From Azorinus chamasolen (taxonomy: Eukaryota; Mollusca; Bivalvia; Cardiida; Solecurtidae): a stretch of DNA of 64,000 bases. Shown piece after piece: positions 12,212 to 23,704 of this stretch. Position 1 is the first letter of the stretch. Each line of letters starts with the position of its first letter. The position numbers and the translations under genes were made by a program. The notes under the pieces were generated by a model. The model made no database searches. It was not told the DNA's origin and saw only the letters and a list, made by a program, of their open reading frames with translations. Where the stretch lies: the NCBI GenBank assembly GCA_963576725.1, contig OY755241.1, positions 78,542,003 to 78,606,002 of the forward strand, read 5' to 3'.

Positions 12212-12627
12212 GTATGTAGTACAGTAAAAACCTCTAAACCACTCATTCAATCAAGTAGGTATATATTGGACTTGGAGACAGGTGTCAGCTTTATGCAGTG
12301 GAATGCAAGGTGAAAGTCGGGGCTTTCTGTATGACTCCACGCTGCAATAAGCAGCCAGCTGCCAAAACATCTTCTTTACATTTTGTCCAGTTTAGAGGAG
12401 TTTTAAAATGTATTGATATTGTATTTAAAAGTATCAGTAATCAAGTTCATTGTATTTAACATCGCATATTTTGCATAGTTGTTCATATTTGAGAAATATT
12501 CAGCACAGTGTGCATAGCATCATGCACTTACGAATTTTTGTTAGCATAGTGACTACAGTGTCTAACAGTAAGAAAAGGAAGTATAGGTTGAATCTAGGTG
12601 GTTTCAAATGAGTCTTCTTAACTCTTT

Positions 12628-12872
12628 CCCTCATATAAATGTGTTTTCACACATTTGCAAACAGAGAAGACCCAGATCAGACGGCTCCTAGAGGAGCCGT
12701 CTGATCAGGGTCTGCTCTGTTAACTGATGGAATTTGAAAGATCTGTTTATTTACTCTCTAAAAGGGCTAAAAAGTTCCTCTTTCCATATTTCATTATAAT
12801 TATTTTATTCATGAATATTCAATAGGTATTGAAATTTGAATAAACATAGAACAGGGAAATGGTTAAATTATA
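12628..12872. mobile_element. MITE, ttaaccctttccct family with 66-nt hairpin core
   Basis: The core pairs cagatcagacggctcctaga with its complement, and outer arms gcaaacagag/ctctgtt add to the stem. The 3' side has ttcatgaatattcaataggt and ends in acagggaaatggttaa. Full copies are at 20815-21072 and 24190-24427; reversed or partial ones at 18945-19195, 27047-27290 and 49938-50065. Confidence 0.7.
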
Positions 12873-13067
12873 TGTTATGATATCTGATGACACAACGGGT
12901 TAATCTGGACATTTGAGTTATGGCCAGTCTGTTTTGCCGGAATGATTAACCCATTACCTCTTGAATATTAATGTGAGAAATGATACCATCATGAATCTAA
13001 AGTTGTTCAATTTCATTATGGCATGTGAGCATTGGAGGTTTAAGACATAGAATAAACTGTAGAATCA

Positions 13068-13196
13068 GGGTCCATGCTTATAAAACTTTTTAGTTGAGTC
13101 TGAGTTCATTCTCAAGCTTTTGATTGGTTAGATTTGAGTTCTCAAGCTTGAGAATGAACTCAGACTCAACTAGAAGTTTTATAAGCATAGATACTG
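13068..13196. mobile_element. Palindromic MITE, third copy of aagcttgagaac family
   Basis: Arms ttttagttgagtctgagttc and gaactcagactcaactagaa are inverted around tgattggttagatttgag. Confidence 0.6.
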
Positions 13197-13404
13197 ATCT
13201 GTATTGCTCTAAAATCAAATAGAGCAGACCTTGGTCTGACATGTCGGAGCCATCAGATCAGGTTCTGCTATGATTGCAAATGTATTCAAAGTTTTATCTA
13301 TAAAGTAAAGGGTTTTTCAGTATTCATAGAAAGTCTACAATATTCAACCAACATTGTCTCGACATTTATAGTTACTGTATCATGTTTGATAACAAAGTTT
13401 TTGC

Positions 13405-13627
13405 TTAACCCATTCCCTCATAGGCTATTTGTAGATCAAGCCACTTTGAATAAATCTACCGAAAAGGAGCATAGAGAAAAGGAAAAATTTTGAATTTTGT
13501 AGTTTGAAACCATTTTGATAAATAGAGCATTTGCTCCTATAGGAGCAAATGCTCTATTTATCACAATGGATTCAATAGTTGATTTTTGCAGAGGCGTAGA
13601 AAGGCGTATTTGTAGAGGAAAAGGTTA
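13405..13627. mobile_element. MITE with gagcatttgctcc palindrome
   Basis: Same structure as 8500-8735, in the opposite orientation. The outer arms are complete: accattttgataaatagag and ctctatttatcacaatgg. Confidence 0.65.
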
Positions 13628-13760
13628 ATTACCACCGTCCACTTTCTCATTTCTCTTCAATCTTCATGGAATCAATTCATTATTTGTATTATTGTGCTGT
13701 GTACTGATCAAGGTGTACTGCAAACATTAGGCATATATTGTGACTGTTTGACTTTTTCAG

Positions 13761-13979
13761 CATGAGGGTATTTATGATTTCCCGTCTGGACATAGTTATG
13801 AAGGCAGAGTGTTATATGGCAGTATGGCACAGAGACAGCCGTCAGTGATGAATTGGCCAGGAGGTTGTGCTAAACCGACTGCATTCTGTCAGATAGAGGG
13901 ACAGGAAGAATCAGTAGCTCTGGGAGTGGCATACACAGGCGAACAATCTATTAAGAACCTTGATCAAGCAAATTTTGCT
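13761..13979 (+). CDS. HELZ2-like exon starting HEGIYDFPSGHSYEGR
   Basis: Acceptor actttttcag and donor gtaagc bound 73 codons in phase 0. HEGIYDFPSGHSYEGR follows QYRM of the previous exon, the RecA2 entry of this family. Later IEGQEESVALGVAYTGEQS and NLDQANFA correspond to the 'EGNEqSk.N..Ev' segment. Confidence 0.88.
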
Positions 13980-14530
13980 GTAAGCTCTAACATACTTTCA
14001 TGCTACACTGAATTGTTAACCTTTAGCCTGCTGAGCAAACTATTTTCACAGAATCTTTCACCTACTACATTTTCCAAAATTCAAGCTCAAATTTCTACCA
14101 AACTACAATCAGGTTGTCAAACAGTTTCGATCCTGATGAGATGCCTCGTTACTCTGCGTCTCATCTGAATCCAAACTGTTTGCCTAGGTATCCACTCATC
14201 CGCCCATGGCAGGCTAAAGGTTAATGTGAAATCTCATTCTTTAGCTTAAGATTTTAAATTTTTTGATTCTTCAGTTTTTATGTGCACATTGATGAACAGA
14301 GACGTGGCTATTAAGTGTGTCTGTCTGTCCTACTTAGTTTTGGTATTATACTGCAAAAGCATTTGACATACCATAGTCTTCTTGATAAATGCCCCCACCC
14401 TTATAAACGCCCCCTACTTCTAGAGGAAACTAATAACGACTTATAAACATCTAGAACCCTGTATGATAACCATTGGATAAAACAAATATAGGTTTTTCAA
14501 AGGAGCTTTCTGCTTTGCTTTTAGTCTGCA

Positions 14531-15953
14531 TTATGGGGTCATTTCACCGAGTACGACCTGGAAAAGTCGCACGCGACCACGCGCGACCTTAATCGCAGCT
14601 CGGTTTTCCCATAGTCGCGGCAAAAACCGTGCAAACCCACCCCATTATTTTCTGTGCACGCTCTTTGTTCGATGTTAGCTCGTTCGACCTTCGATGTGTA
14701 CGCTCTGTATACGTCCTATACGCTCTACACACGCTCCGTATACGCTCTACCTACGTCTTTCCACTCGATCTGAAGCGATCTTGACACGACCAAGGCTCGT
14801 TCTGTTCGACCAATCTGCGACATTACCTCGATCTCTCGGCGATCTATCCTCGCAAGCGCGCGACCTCGGCCGACCAAGACTCGTTCCCGGCCGATCTATC
14901 TACGTACGAGTTGCAATTTACCCTCGATTAATACGATTTAGATGCGATCTCAAACGTTCTAGCCTCGCTTAGACACCAATTCTCGATCTTTTCTCGACAT
15001 AGTCTCGCCCGAGCTACGCGCACATTGGTTTTGGTTGCACGGATTTGGGCACGACCCACTGCGATCGTTATACAATGCCCGGCGATCGTTGGCCGACCCT
15101 CAGTTTTTGACCAGTCTCCGAAGGGATAACATGGGCCCAATCGCTCTGCAGCATGCTATTGTATTACAGCACCATGCCCTGGAATTGCAGCAAGACTCTC
15201 TGGTTATGCTAACCATGCTGAAAAGGAACCGCGTGAACACCAGAGGGAACATAATGGTCGATACACCTCCCTCATGACGGAACTGAGACTGGGAGATGAA
15301 GCTACATGTACCTACCGGACCTATCTCCGTATGCCCCCGGAGACGTTTGACGGACTTTTGGCCAGGGTGGGGCCTAGAATTGCAAGGATGGACACTAACT
15401 ATAGAAGATCTATAGAACCGCAAGTTAAGCGAGGGTCGATCTTATTTTGATGAAGCTTAAGCGCACAGAGGTCGCTAATGGAATTAATATGGAACGTACG
15501 GGTCTAGGGAAGGTCTGGAACAGGTCTCGCGGAGCGAGGCTTAATCACAAAAGAGCGAAGCTAGATCGCACGGATCGAGCGAGGATCGAGCAGGGGTCGA
15601 GCAGCACGACCATTCGCGCGACCAGTTCTCGCTCGAGAAGACTGAGCCTAGCTCATCCCCGCTTTAGTTTCGATCGTCTCACGACCAATGCGTTCTTTCC
15701 TCGATCTCGCTCGCTCTTTCGACGCTCTCCGTGCGACTTTTAGGTCGAGGCTTGGTTTTTTGACATGTCAAAAAACCGAGCTACGATCTGTTTTTCCGGG
15801 AGACCAATTCTCGACCATGTGGGACCACGGGAGACCAAGGCTCGACCAACCCTCGGTCAACTGTCGACTACGTGCGATCTGCAGCGACCAAGCCACGCTC
15901 TGAGATCGCAGCTCAGTCTTCCGGGAAGATTTCTCGGTGAAATGACCCCTTTA
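14531..15953. mobile_element. PIF/Harbinger element with TTA duplications
   Basis: Terminal inverted repeats TGGGGTCATTTCACCGAG (14534) and CTCGGTGAAATGACCCC (to 15950) are flanked on both sides by TTA (14531-14533 and 15951-15953), the target duplication typical of PIF/Harbinger. The element is about 1.4 kb, richer in GC than its surroundings, and full of ctcgatc/cgacc words. It lies in the intron between the exons at 13761 and 18487. Confidence 0.8.
15244..15423 (+). pseudogene. Harbinger nuclease fragment
   Basis: One + frame reads MTELRLGDEATCTYRTYLRM then PPETFDGLLARVGPRIARMD and TNYRRSIEP. This matches the N-terminal part of PIF/Harbinger DDE transposases (ELrl.D...yFRM....FdeLL..VgP.I...dT..R..I). 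Only some 60 residues remain, so this copy cannot encode a working nuclease. Confidence 0.65.
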
Positions 15954-16983
15954 AGCAACCACCTGTGTACAAAATGAAAGCAGGTCCTATAAAAAAAATG
16001 AAACATCCGGGGAGCATTTACTAGACCTATTGTCATGAAACATTGTAGGCTTATTGATCATAATGTGAACATGCACATCTTGATTATGGACATGAGCAAT
16101 GCTCAGTAACACTTGCCATACCATTGTTACAGACAAGTATATTGGATAGCATTCTTGTCCTAATTCTTGAAGTTTATGCTTTACTTTTTTGCTGCCGTAT
16201 GTTGAATTTCTAGATAAAACATGAAGTTACTCAGAAAGGCTTACTAACTCTACCTCTCATTAGAATCTGGACTGTTTGACACTGATTATATTCTTGCTAA
16301 AAGAATTGTTGAAAATTTGCTTTGAAACTTGAAGCAGACAATGATGGTAGCAGAAGGGTTAATATCTGCATAAACTGTTTGGACCTTTTGGTCCGCACAA
16401 TTTGAAAAACGTCAGTTTTGTATTGAAAGATTGAAAAGTTGAAAAGCTTTGTTTACCCTTTTCCTGATGGGAACGCCACTTGACACCTTTGCAAACAGAG
16501 TAGTCCCACATCAGATGGCTTCTGTAGGAACTGTTGGATCAGGGTCTGCTCTTTTTATGCCCCCAGGTCAAATCTGGTTGTTTATGAAATTTAATATATC
16601 AGAATTTAACTTTGCCATATCCAAATATTTCTTTGTTCATATAATACCATTATAAAAAACCTTTAGATAATATTAGTCATCTTTTCTTACAGAAATATTA
16701 GGTAAAGCATTAATCTTTTCCCTCATAAAAAAAGCCTTTTCACAACTCTGCTAACAGTGGATACACAAATCAGACAGTTCCTGTAGGACCCACATGATTA
16801 GGGTCTGCTCTGCTTGCTAATAGAATAAAAGTCTGATTCCAACATTCTGAAATGGCCAAAAATCATAATTTCACTGGCCATTTTAAGAATTCAGTTAATG
16901 AATATTCATGAATTCTTGTAAAAATATTCATTTTGGAAAGCATTTAATCAATGGGAAACACTATTCCATAGACTGTATGAAGA

Positions 16984-18421
16984 CTTTTTTTTAGGGATGT
17001 TAACGGTTACTGAAACTGTAACCGGTTAATCGTATGTAAAAACCGGTTAACCGAACCGGTTAACCTGACATAAAATACCATTGCCATGTCGATAAGAATG
17101 TGTATATCCGATGTTTGTTCAAAACGTGAATGAAAGGCATCAGTTCTTTGAAGAATCTAATAACCAGTGTTGAATACCTTGAATTCGGGTCAGACTGCGT
17201 CCGTTCTGGATCCAGTCTATGGATCCAGACGACTTTGAAAATCATTAAAATTATGTATACTGACATCGATTACACATAAGTGTACAAAATATTGGGAGGT
17301 GTTCTATTAGGCTTTACATTGTACATCCGACTCAATACTGAATTTCAAGGAACCTGTTCCAGTTCTGAAGTTCTACATTTTCCACATTGACAAAGAATAT
17401 GCATACATCATAGATTTGATAATCACCAGGTCCGAATAAAGCCAGACAGACGAAGTTCAAGAAGATTTTTTCAGCACATGACATTTTCGACACGCTAATA
17501 GAGAGCAGGTGCAGAATGTAGCAGACGACAATTCGGAACGTTAGTTGTGTAACCTGCTTGTGAATGGTACAATACGGAAGTTAATCAAATTGACAATCGA
17601 ATCGGAACCACACCGAATTAAACTTTGTTATTCATTTTGCAAGTGATTTGGATCGAGATGATACCCCGAGTTGGCATTAGCGTCTCATCTGGATCCAAAC
17701 CGTTTCGCTGCTGAACCGATAAAATTTTCAATATATTAATTTCAGGTACTGTATCCATATGGATCCATATGATTCATCGCCAAGAGAAAAAAACCGCTTC
17801 TACAAACACTGCATCAAAGATGAAAAATGACACAGTATACACCCTGACCAGATTCTTTTCAGTGTGTACACCGTGTTTTTTTAATTTTCATGTGTGAACC
17901 TCGATCTCTGTTATATTACTATATGTTACTATAGGCCTAACTGATATGGAACAACACTGATTTCTAAACAAGATCGTCTTGATTACAAAAGCGTTAACAC
18001 ATCGTTACGAGTTTTGTTTTCAGCACGTTTTCTACATGTAATTGATAAGACGCTTAACTAATTGATCGGCGTGTGTGAAGTTACAACTAAATTACCCAAA
18101 CACCCAAACTCCCCAAACAATATGGTACATATTAACACAACAATCACACCATTTAATTGGCGACTTAGTCAATTGTCCCAATCACTGTCACGGTTCCATG
18201 GCAAACACAGCAGACGAGGTATACACGCCCGAGGCGTGTTAATTCGACCATATGTCAAGGTAGTAAATCGAGCGATGTCGTCCGCTACTACCGGAGCAAA
18301 TGCAGCGAACATTATGACCCAACTTTTTTTTCTCCAGGTTAACCTTTTGAAGGAAACGTGTAACCGGTTATTCGTGGTTATAACGGTTAACCGATTAACC
18401 GTTAACATCCCTACTTTTTTT
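16984..18421. mobile_element. Non-autonomous hAT element with 8-bp duplication
   Basis: The element (16992-18413) starts TAGGGATGTTAACGGTTA and ends TAACCGTTAACATCCCTA. Both flanks read CTTTTTTT (16984-16991 and 18414-18421), an 8-bp target duplication as expected for hAT. Subterminal accggttaac repeats are clustered at both ends. No transposase is seen. A half copy of the tttggatccagatgag repeat lies within it near 17640-17706. Confidence 0.8.
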
Positions 18422-18486
18422 AAAGTATAAAGTGTTGAATAAAGTCTTGTTCTTGCGAATTCAATTTTATTGTGAATTTTTTAAAG

Positions 18487-18640
18487 GTGAGGGTTGCTGT
18501 TTCCATGGTGACCAGGTACCGTGTATCAAGTTCGAGTATTGTGGTGTTGTCAGCTACTAAGGCTCAGGCAGTGAGTGTTCAGGAGTTACTATACTAGAGC
18601 GGTAGTGATATCAAGAGTATCACTGTTCCAGAGGCTCAAG
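18487..18640 (+). CDS. HELZ2-like exon before motif V, in-frame TAG
   Basis: Acceptor tttaaag and donor gtaaga bound 154 nt, entering in phase 0 and leaving one base. The frame reads VRVAVSMVTRYRVSSSSIVV, LSATKAQAVSVQELLY, stop (18595-18597), SGSDIKSITVPEAQ. This fits 'iaVltpY.aQ...i...L...g...v.v.TV..sQG' of HELZ2. CAG to TAG would be one change. An internal gtgagt at 18571 could give a shorter product that avoids the stop. Confidence 0.8.
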
Positions 18641-18699
18641 GTAAGACATCACAATGACATCCTCGACTGCTCATAGTGTTGCTAACTATTTAGGAAGCT

Positions 18700-20300
18700 G
18701 CTTTTGCGGTTTTATCTCATGAATATTTATGTTAGAATCATTGACATCATCAATTTTAATTGGATGCTATTTTGTCATGGCATATGAATACAGAAATGTT
18801 TGGCCTGGCAGAAATTGTAGAATCAGATCTATAATATTCTGTGAGCAAACATAACAGACTCATAGAGGAGCTGTCTGATCTGGGACTAATTTGTTTGCAA
18901 AGGTGTGAAAAAGGGTCTGTCTGAGGTATAAGGTAATAATTTAACCCTTTCCCTGTTCTATGTTTATTCCAAATTTCGATACCTACTGAATATTCATGGA
19001 CAAAATAGTTATAATTAAAAACTTAAGGTAGAACGTTGTAGCCATTTAAGAAACTAAAGAAATAGGTCTACCAAATTCCATAAGCAAAAAGAGCAGACCC
19101 TGATCAGATGGCTCCTCTAGAAGCCTTCTGATCTGGGCCTTCTCTGTTTGCAAATGCATGAAAACACGTTTATATGAGGGAAATGGTTCACCCTTATAGC
19201 TTGTAAGTCTTCTGTTTTGTTATTTGAGTCACTTCATTGTGAAATTGGCACTCTGGCATTCGGCATCCTGTGTAGATGCTGATCAGATACTGTGTTCAAT
19301 CATGGCTACTGATCTTGATCTGCACTTTCTGCAGCAATAGAAGCAAATGCTCTATTTATCACAATGGTTTCAAGAAGCGGTTATTACAGAGGTGTAGAAA
19401 GGCTTATTTATGGAGGAAAGGGTTAAAGCAAATGGTACAGACCCTGATCAGATAGCTCCTACAGGAGCCATTGATCTGGGTCTGCCCTTTAAACACTTTA
19501 CTCAATAAATATGCCTTTGCAGAGTAGACCTAGGTCGGATGGCTCCTGTAGCATCGGTCTGATCATGGTCTTCTCTGTTTGCTTAAGGTGATTATATAAA
19601 CAGTATGCTATTTTTTCTGCAGAGGCCGAAAAATCATGTGTCTGTGCTATTAAAACAATTAATATTCATGATGGCATTATTTCTTACATGAATATTCATG
19701 GGGTAAGTGTTAAAAAGGTGTAGAAAAACATATTCATGGTGTAAATGCTTATTAAGTACTAACACTGCCATGTCTCAGTCAAGTCCTATTTTGCGACCAC
19801 TCTTTTTAACTTGTTCCTTATTGGGTATTCATGAAAGAAATAATGATGTAATGAATATTTATTAGCTGAAATTTTATAATGGCATATCTTCAAAGAATTG
19901 TTTGATATGGTATAATTTCATAAGCAAACAGAGCAGATCCTGATTAAAGAAGACAACTGTAGCAATGAGTGAAAAAGAGTTTATATGAGGGAAAGCGACA
20001 ATCCTCTCTGAAGAGTAGTCTCAGTAAAGAAAAAAATAAAGGACCTATACTTGAAAAATGTTTTAACCCATTCCCTCATATTGATGCCTTTTGACGCCTA
20101 TGTAAAATTCACTCTTTTAAACCATTGTGATAAATACATCATTTGCTCCATAGGAGCAAATGCTCTATTTATCACAATGGTGTCGAAACTACACAATTCT
20201 GAAATTTTCCTTTTCTCTAGTAAATGCTCCTTTTCAGTAGATTTATTCAAAGAGCTTGGAACTTAAAATAGCCTATGAGATAATGGGTTAACTTCCACAT
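18700..20300. repeat. Cluster of ttaaccctttcc MITEs
   Basis: At least five degenerate or full copies of the three ttaaccc MITE families lie in succession: about 18700-18950, 18945-19195, 19350-19430, 19430-19740, 19830-20000 and 20060-20295. The conserved words are gcaaacagagcagaccctga, tcatgaatattcatg and the gcatttgctcc dyad. No exon is visible between them. Confidence 0.6.
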
Positions 20301-20354
20301 CTTTTCTTTTCTTCTGATGAGCTGAAATTGTACTTTTTATATTAACAAGTCGAG

Positions 20355-20516
20355 AGTATGATTATGTCATATTTACAACAGTGAGAACACTTCCTACATT
20401 AAGTATTGAAGCTCATCCCATTGAGGCTTGGAAGTCCAGGTATCTTGGATTACTGAAAGATCCCACCTTAACTACAGTTGCTCTGACAAGGGCCAGGAAA
20501 GGGTTGGTTATAGTCG
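20355..20516 (+). CDS. HELZ2-like exon with motifs V and VI
   Basis: The frame reads EYDYVIFTTVRTLPTLSIEA then HPIEAWKSRYLGLLKDPTLT and motif VI TVALTRARKGLVIVG; donor gtaagt. The AG at 20353-20354 is in phase with the previous exon and gives AQ-E-YDYV, lacking the Gly-Arg of 'sQGrE'. The AG at 20348-20349 would be out of phase. If 20348 had once been G, an acceptor one base upstream would give AQGREYDY, so loss of the original acceptor is likely. Confidence 0.82.
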
Positions 20517-20814
20517 GTAAGTCAAACACATTTCTTGAAAGTCTCCACAATGATATATTCTAGATGTTTAATATCATCGATGGTAGTTTCATGTATAGAG
20601 CTATGAATTTATATATTTAGATTTAATGGATGACTTTCAATTTAACCCTTTGCTCAATAGATAGGCCTTTTATCACTTTTGCAAATGGTAGACCCAAATC
20701 AGACGGCTCCTGTAGGAACCGTCTGATCAGGGTTTGCTGTTTGCTTACAGAATATTATAAGTCTGATACTATAGTTTTTACTAGAACCAAAACTTGTTCA
20801 TATGCTATTATAAG

Positions 20815-21072
20815 TATTAACCCTTTCCCTCATATAAACGTGTTTTCACACATTTGCAAACAGAGTAGACCCAGATCAGACAGCTCCTAGAGGAGCCGTC
20901 TGATCAGGGTCTGCTCTGTTTGCTGATGGAATTTTAAAGATCCGTTTTTTTAACTTTCCAAAATGGCTAAAAAGTTCCACCTTCATATTTCATTATAACT
21001 ACCTTATTTATTCATGAATATTCAATAGGTATGGGAATTTGAAATAAATATAGAACAGGGAAAGGGTTAAAC
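20815..21072. mobile_element. Full MITE, ttaaccctttccct family
   Basis: Terminal ttaaccctttccctcat and cagggaaagggttaa arms, with the hairpin core gacagctcctagaggagccg between gcaaacagagtagaccc and gggtctgctctgtttgc. Confidence 0.7.
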
Positions 21073-21254
21073 AAATTTATATTCATGCATACACTATTGC
21101 TTATATCAATATTCATGGAGGGTTAAACGTTTTTAAAAATATTTTTGAGAGATTAACTTCTTTAGTCAGGATTTTATTTGACATGTATATGCTTTAATAC
21201 CTCTGTCTTTGAAAGAGTCGTGGTATTATCATAGTCTTGGTTTGGTGCACATTT

Positions 21255-21560
21255 TGTTAACCCATTTAACCCATTTAACCCATTTAACCCATTCCCTCAT
21301 ATTGACGTCTTTTGACGACTCTGTAGAAGTCACTCTGTGAAACCATTGTGATAAATAGAGCATTTGCTCCTATAGGAGCAAATGCGATATTTATTGCTAT
21401 GGTTTCAAACTACATAATTCTAAATTTTTCCTTTTCTCTATTTAATGATCCTTTTCAGTAGATTTATTCAAAGAGATTGGGTCTAAATGCTCCTTTTCAG
21501 TAGATTTATTCAAAGAGATTGGGTCTAAAAATAGCCTATGATGTAATGGGTTAATAGTTT
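21255..21560. mobile_element. MITE with gcatttgctcc palindrome and short tandem
   Basis: Four successive aacccattt words precede the left end. The right part contains a duplicated 'tccttttcagtagatttatt' segment. Confidence 0.6.
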
Positions 21561-21852
21561 CATAGTCAATACAGCCGTCCACATCAAACTTCAAACTATG
21601 GCTACAGTCTGGTAAGATACCATTACTTTGTCCTGCATGTTTAAAGAGTTGATGCCCATTAAAACAATGATTGTGGACAGATGCTCTTGTAGAAAAGTAA
21701 TGTTAAATTAATTTGGGGAGAGCAGTTTTTTATTGTCACTATCTGAAAGCAATATGAGTCATAGGCATTACTTCTCTATTGTCTGTCACACTTTTTTCAA
21801 TCACGTCTGTTTGTCATGCATTTTGCAGTCATGCCTGTCTTGTTATGCTATT

Positions 21853-22095
21853 TCAGTCCACCTGAGTATGCTCAGGTGAGCTTTAGTGATCATCCACTGT
21901 CCGGCCTCTAGCTTTCTGTCTGTCTGTCCGTTGACATCTCCTGAAACCACAACCAAACCAAACATTACATAAATGATCTCTGTACCATGCTGTATCAAAA
22001 TTGTTGAAAACTCTTGATCTATGTAGGACTCTGGTTGCCATATATAAATACCCGTATTTAGAAAACCTTTAAATTTCTTCTCCAAAACCAGTGGT
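21853..22095. mobile_element. Truncated Helitron-like head (cacctgagtatgctcaggtg)
   Basis: The hairpin cacctgagtatgctcaggtg, then tgtctgtctgtccg and a partial body, resemble the heads at 33607 and 62703. There is no tail. Confidence 0.45.
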
Positions 22096-22198
22096 CCAGA
22101 TTAGATTAGACAGGATTTTTCGAACACTCAGTTATGTACTAGTTTTTCTCGGCATGCTAACAAAGAATTTAAGTTTTCTTCTGTTTTTATTTCTACAG

Positions 22199-22311
22199 GT
22201 AATCCAGACCTTCTGCAGTGTGATAGTATGTGGAACAAACTTCTACATAAATATGAACAGGACAAGAAGTTTGTGACTGGTAACAGTTTCCTTCAATCAT
22301 TGTCATTGTAA
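22199..22311 (+). CDS. HELZ2-like last exon (short form)
   Basis: Acceptor tttctacag, phase-compatible with the previous exon (completes Gly). It reads NPDLLQCDSMWNKLLHKYEQ then DKKFVTGNSFLQSLSL and TAA at 22309-22311. It matches 'G...LL......W..LL.......V' at the end of HELZ2. A donor at 22280 inside it offers an alternative ending. Confidence 0.75.
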
Positions 22312-22768
22312 CAATACAGGATAAAGTTTTGTTTGTAAACTCCTTTTACGGATTCTGATAAATTTATTGAACAGATGTTGGCATAATTTTAGAGTATTTA
22401 ACTTATTTTTGTTTTAAGATTTTCTGGGAAAACTTGTATTTCTGTTGGAATAGTGTTTAATAGCAAATAGTCTTGACCCTGATTTTAGGAAGGATTCATT
22501 GATATTGATCTGTAATGTTTGCATATGTGTGTTAAAGTTGTTTTCTGAGATTAGATAGAATAAATTGTATTGCTTCTAGGCTGTCCATACAAGTTTGATT
22601 GCTTCTAAAATGTCCTACAATATATCAATATGTTTATTACTGAGGATATGTTTATCAGTTGTGTCTAACAAATGTAATTTTTAGACAAATTTGGAAATGC
22701 TTTTTCAGAGCTGTAAATATTATCTATCAATGTACCTATTATCTACCCAAATGTCTTATTTTTCTCAG

Positions 22769-22824
22769 CCAAAGCCTATCTTGCTGGTACTGATCAGAAT
22801 ATCACCTCGGAGAGGCAGTTCTAA
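22769..22824 (+). CDS. Alternative terminal exon of the HELZ2-like locus
   Basis: If the gt at 22280 is used, the strong acceptor tatttttctcag is in phase. It adds AKAYLAGTDQNITSERQF and then TAA (22822-22824). The polypyrimidine tract is better than most in the window. Which ending is used cannot be told from sequence alone. Confidence 0.4.
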
Positions 22825-23017
22825 TGAGTGGCAGCAAGATAGAGTTTGCCAGAGAAATATAACCCTTTCCTCCATAGGCTATTTTTAGATCCAATATTTT
22901 AGAATAAATCTACTGAAAAGGAGCATTAATCAGAGAAAAGGAAAATGTCAGAAATTTGTAGTTTGAAACCATTGTGATAAATAGAGCATTTGCTCCTATA
23001 GGAGCAAATGCTCTATT

Positions 23018-23704
23018 CTAACGCAATCTGTCAATTTCCTGAAATCTGATTGGCTCATGTGACCAAATTTGCGGCATATAAAAAGTGTTTTATATGTCGC
23101 AAATTCAACCAATCGAAAACGGCCGAATAACACAATGTGCATGTAAATATATCAATGCGCGTTGTTTATAAGCAATGATAAATCCGTATGCATACTTTGA
23201 CATATAAATCTAGATCTATTCCAGTTTGGCCCGTTATTTCAAGTTATTTTCCATTGTTTACTTTGTCACGACTTGAACGGTCTCTTATATGCACATGTGT
23301 CATGTGGAGAATTATTCAGATACTCCTATAAGCATTGGGATCCAGATTAGCCCTTATTTATTATATCGTTCAAACATAACGTTATAAAGTGACGTCATTG
23401 TTACAGACGACGTTTTCCCGTATGGCGCCAAAGACTAAGATGACGTTACTTTACCAAAATGTGCATTGAATGTATGTATTGAGCATGTTGAATAGCTATC
23501 GCACAATTATTCATGACTAATGAAATGTATATATAGATCTATAAACCAGGGTGAAAACACAGTTACTTTAAGAAATCTGAGAGAAACTGGTGTACTATTT
23601 CTTGCCTCATGACTCATTTAATCATCCGCGCGCAAAGGATATTACTTGAGTTAAAATCGGCTTAACAATTTGTCGTTTTTCGCGTTAAGATTGCGTTAGA
23701 ATAG
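23018..23704. mobile_element. TIR element with attctaacgcaatct ends
   Basis: attctaacgcaatct at its left end is matched by agattgcgttagaat at 23690-23704. It contains an internal hairpin tttgcggcatat/atatgtcgcaaa near 23070-23105 and no ORF of interest. It abuts the foldback at 23702-23867. Confidence 0.6.

Larger units (their letters stand above)
5646..22311 (+). pseudogene. HELZ2-like: HELZ2-like SF1 RNA helicase, C-terminal domain, disrupted locus
   Basis: Nine spliced segments (5646-5731, 8812-9030, 10554-10762, 11212-11388, 11999-12211, 13761-13979, 18487-18640, 20355-20516, 22199-22311) give about 517 codons that match the C-terminal UPF1-like helicase of HELZ2 in order. Motifs seen are Walker A GVAATGKSS, motif II IIIDDANACTEPE, motif III LLGDMKQLSP, QYRM joined to HEGIYDFPSGHSYEGR, and motif VI VALTRARKGLVIVG. 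In vertebrates HELZ2 is a cytoplasmic/nuclear helicase and PPAR co-activator; molluscs carry many HELZ2-like genes of unclear role. TAA at 8877-8879 and TAG at 18595-18597 are in frame. Motif II has Asp where the catalytic Glu is usual, and motif V has lost its conserved Gly region. Upstream exons are not visible. The call is pseudogene, but sequence error or alternative splicing could also explain the stops. Confidence 0.72.

Noticed and set aside
14694..15903. Arg/Ser-rich ORFs in the GC-rich block
   Set aside because: They lie in non-coding parts of the Harbinger element. Only the 15244-15423 frame has protein similarity.
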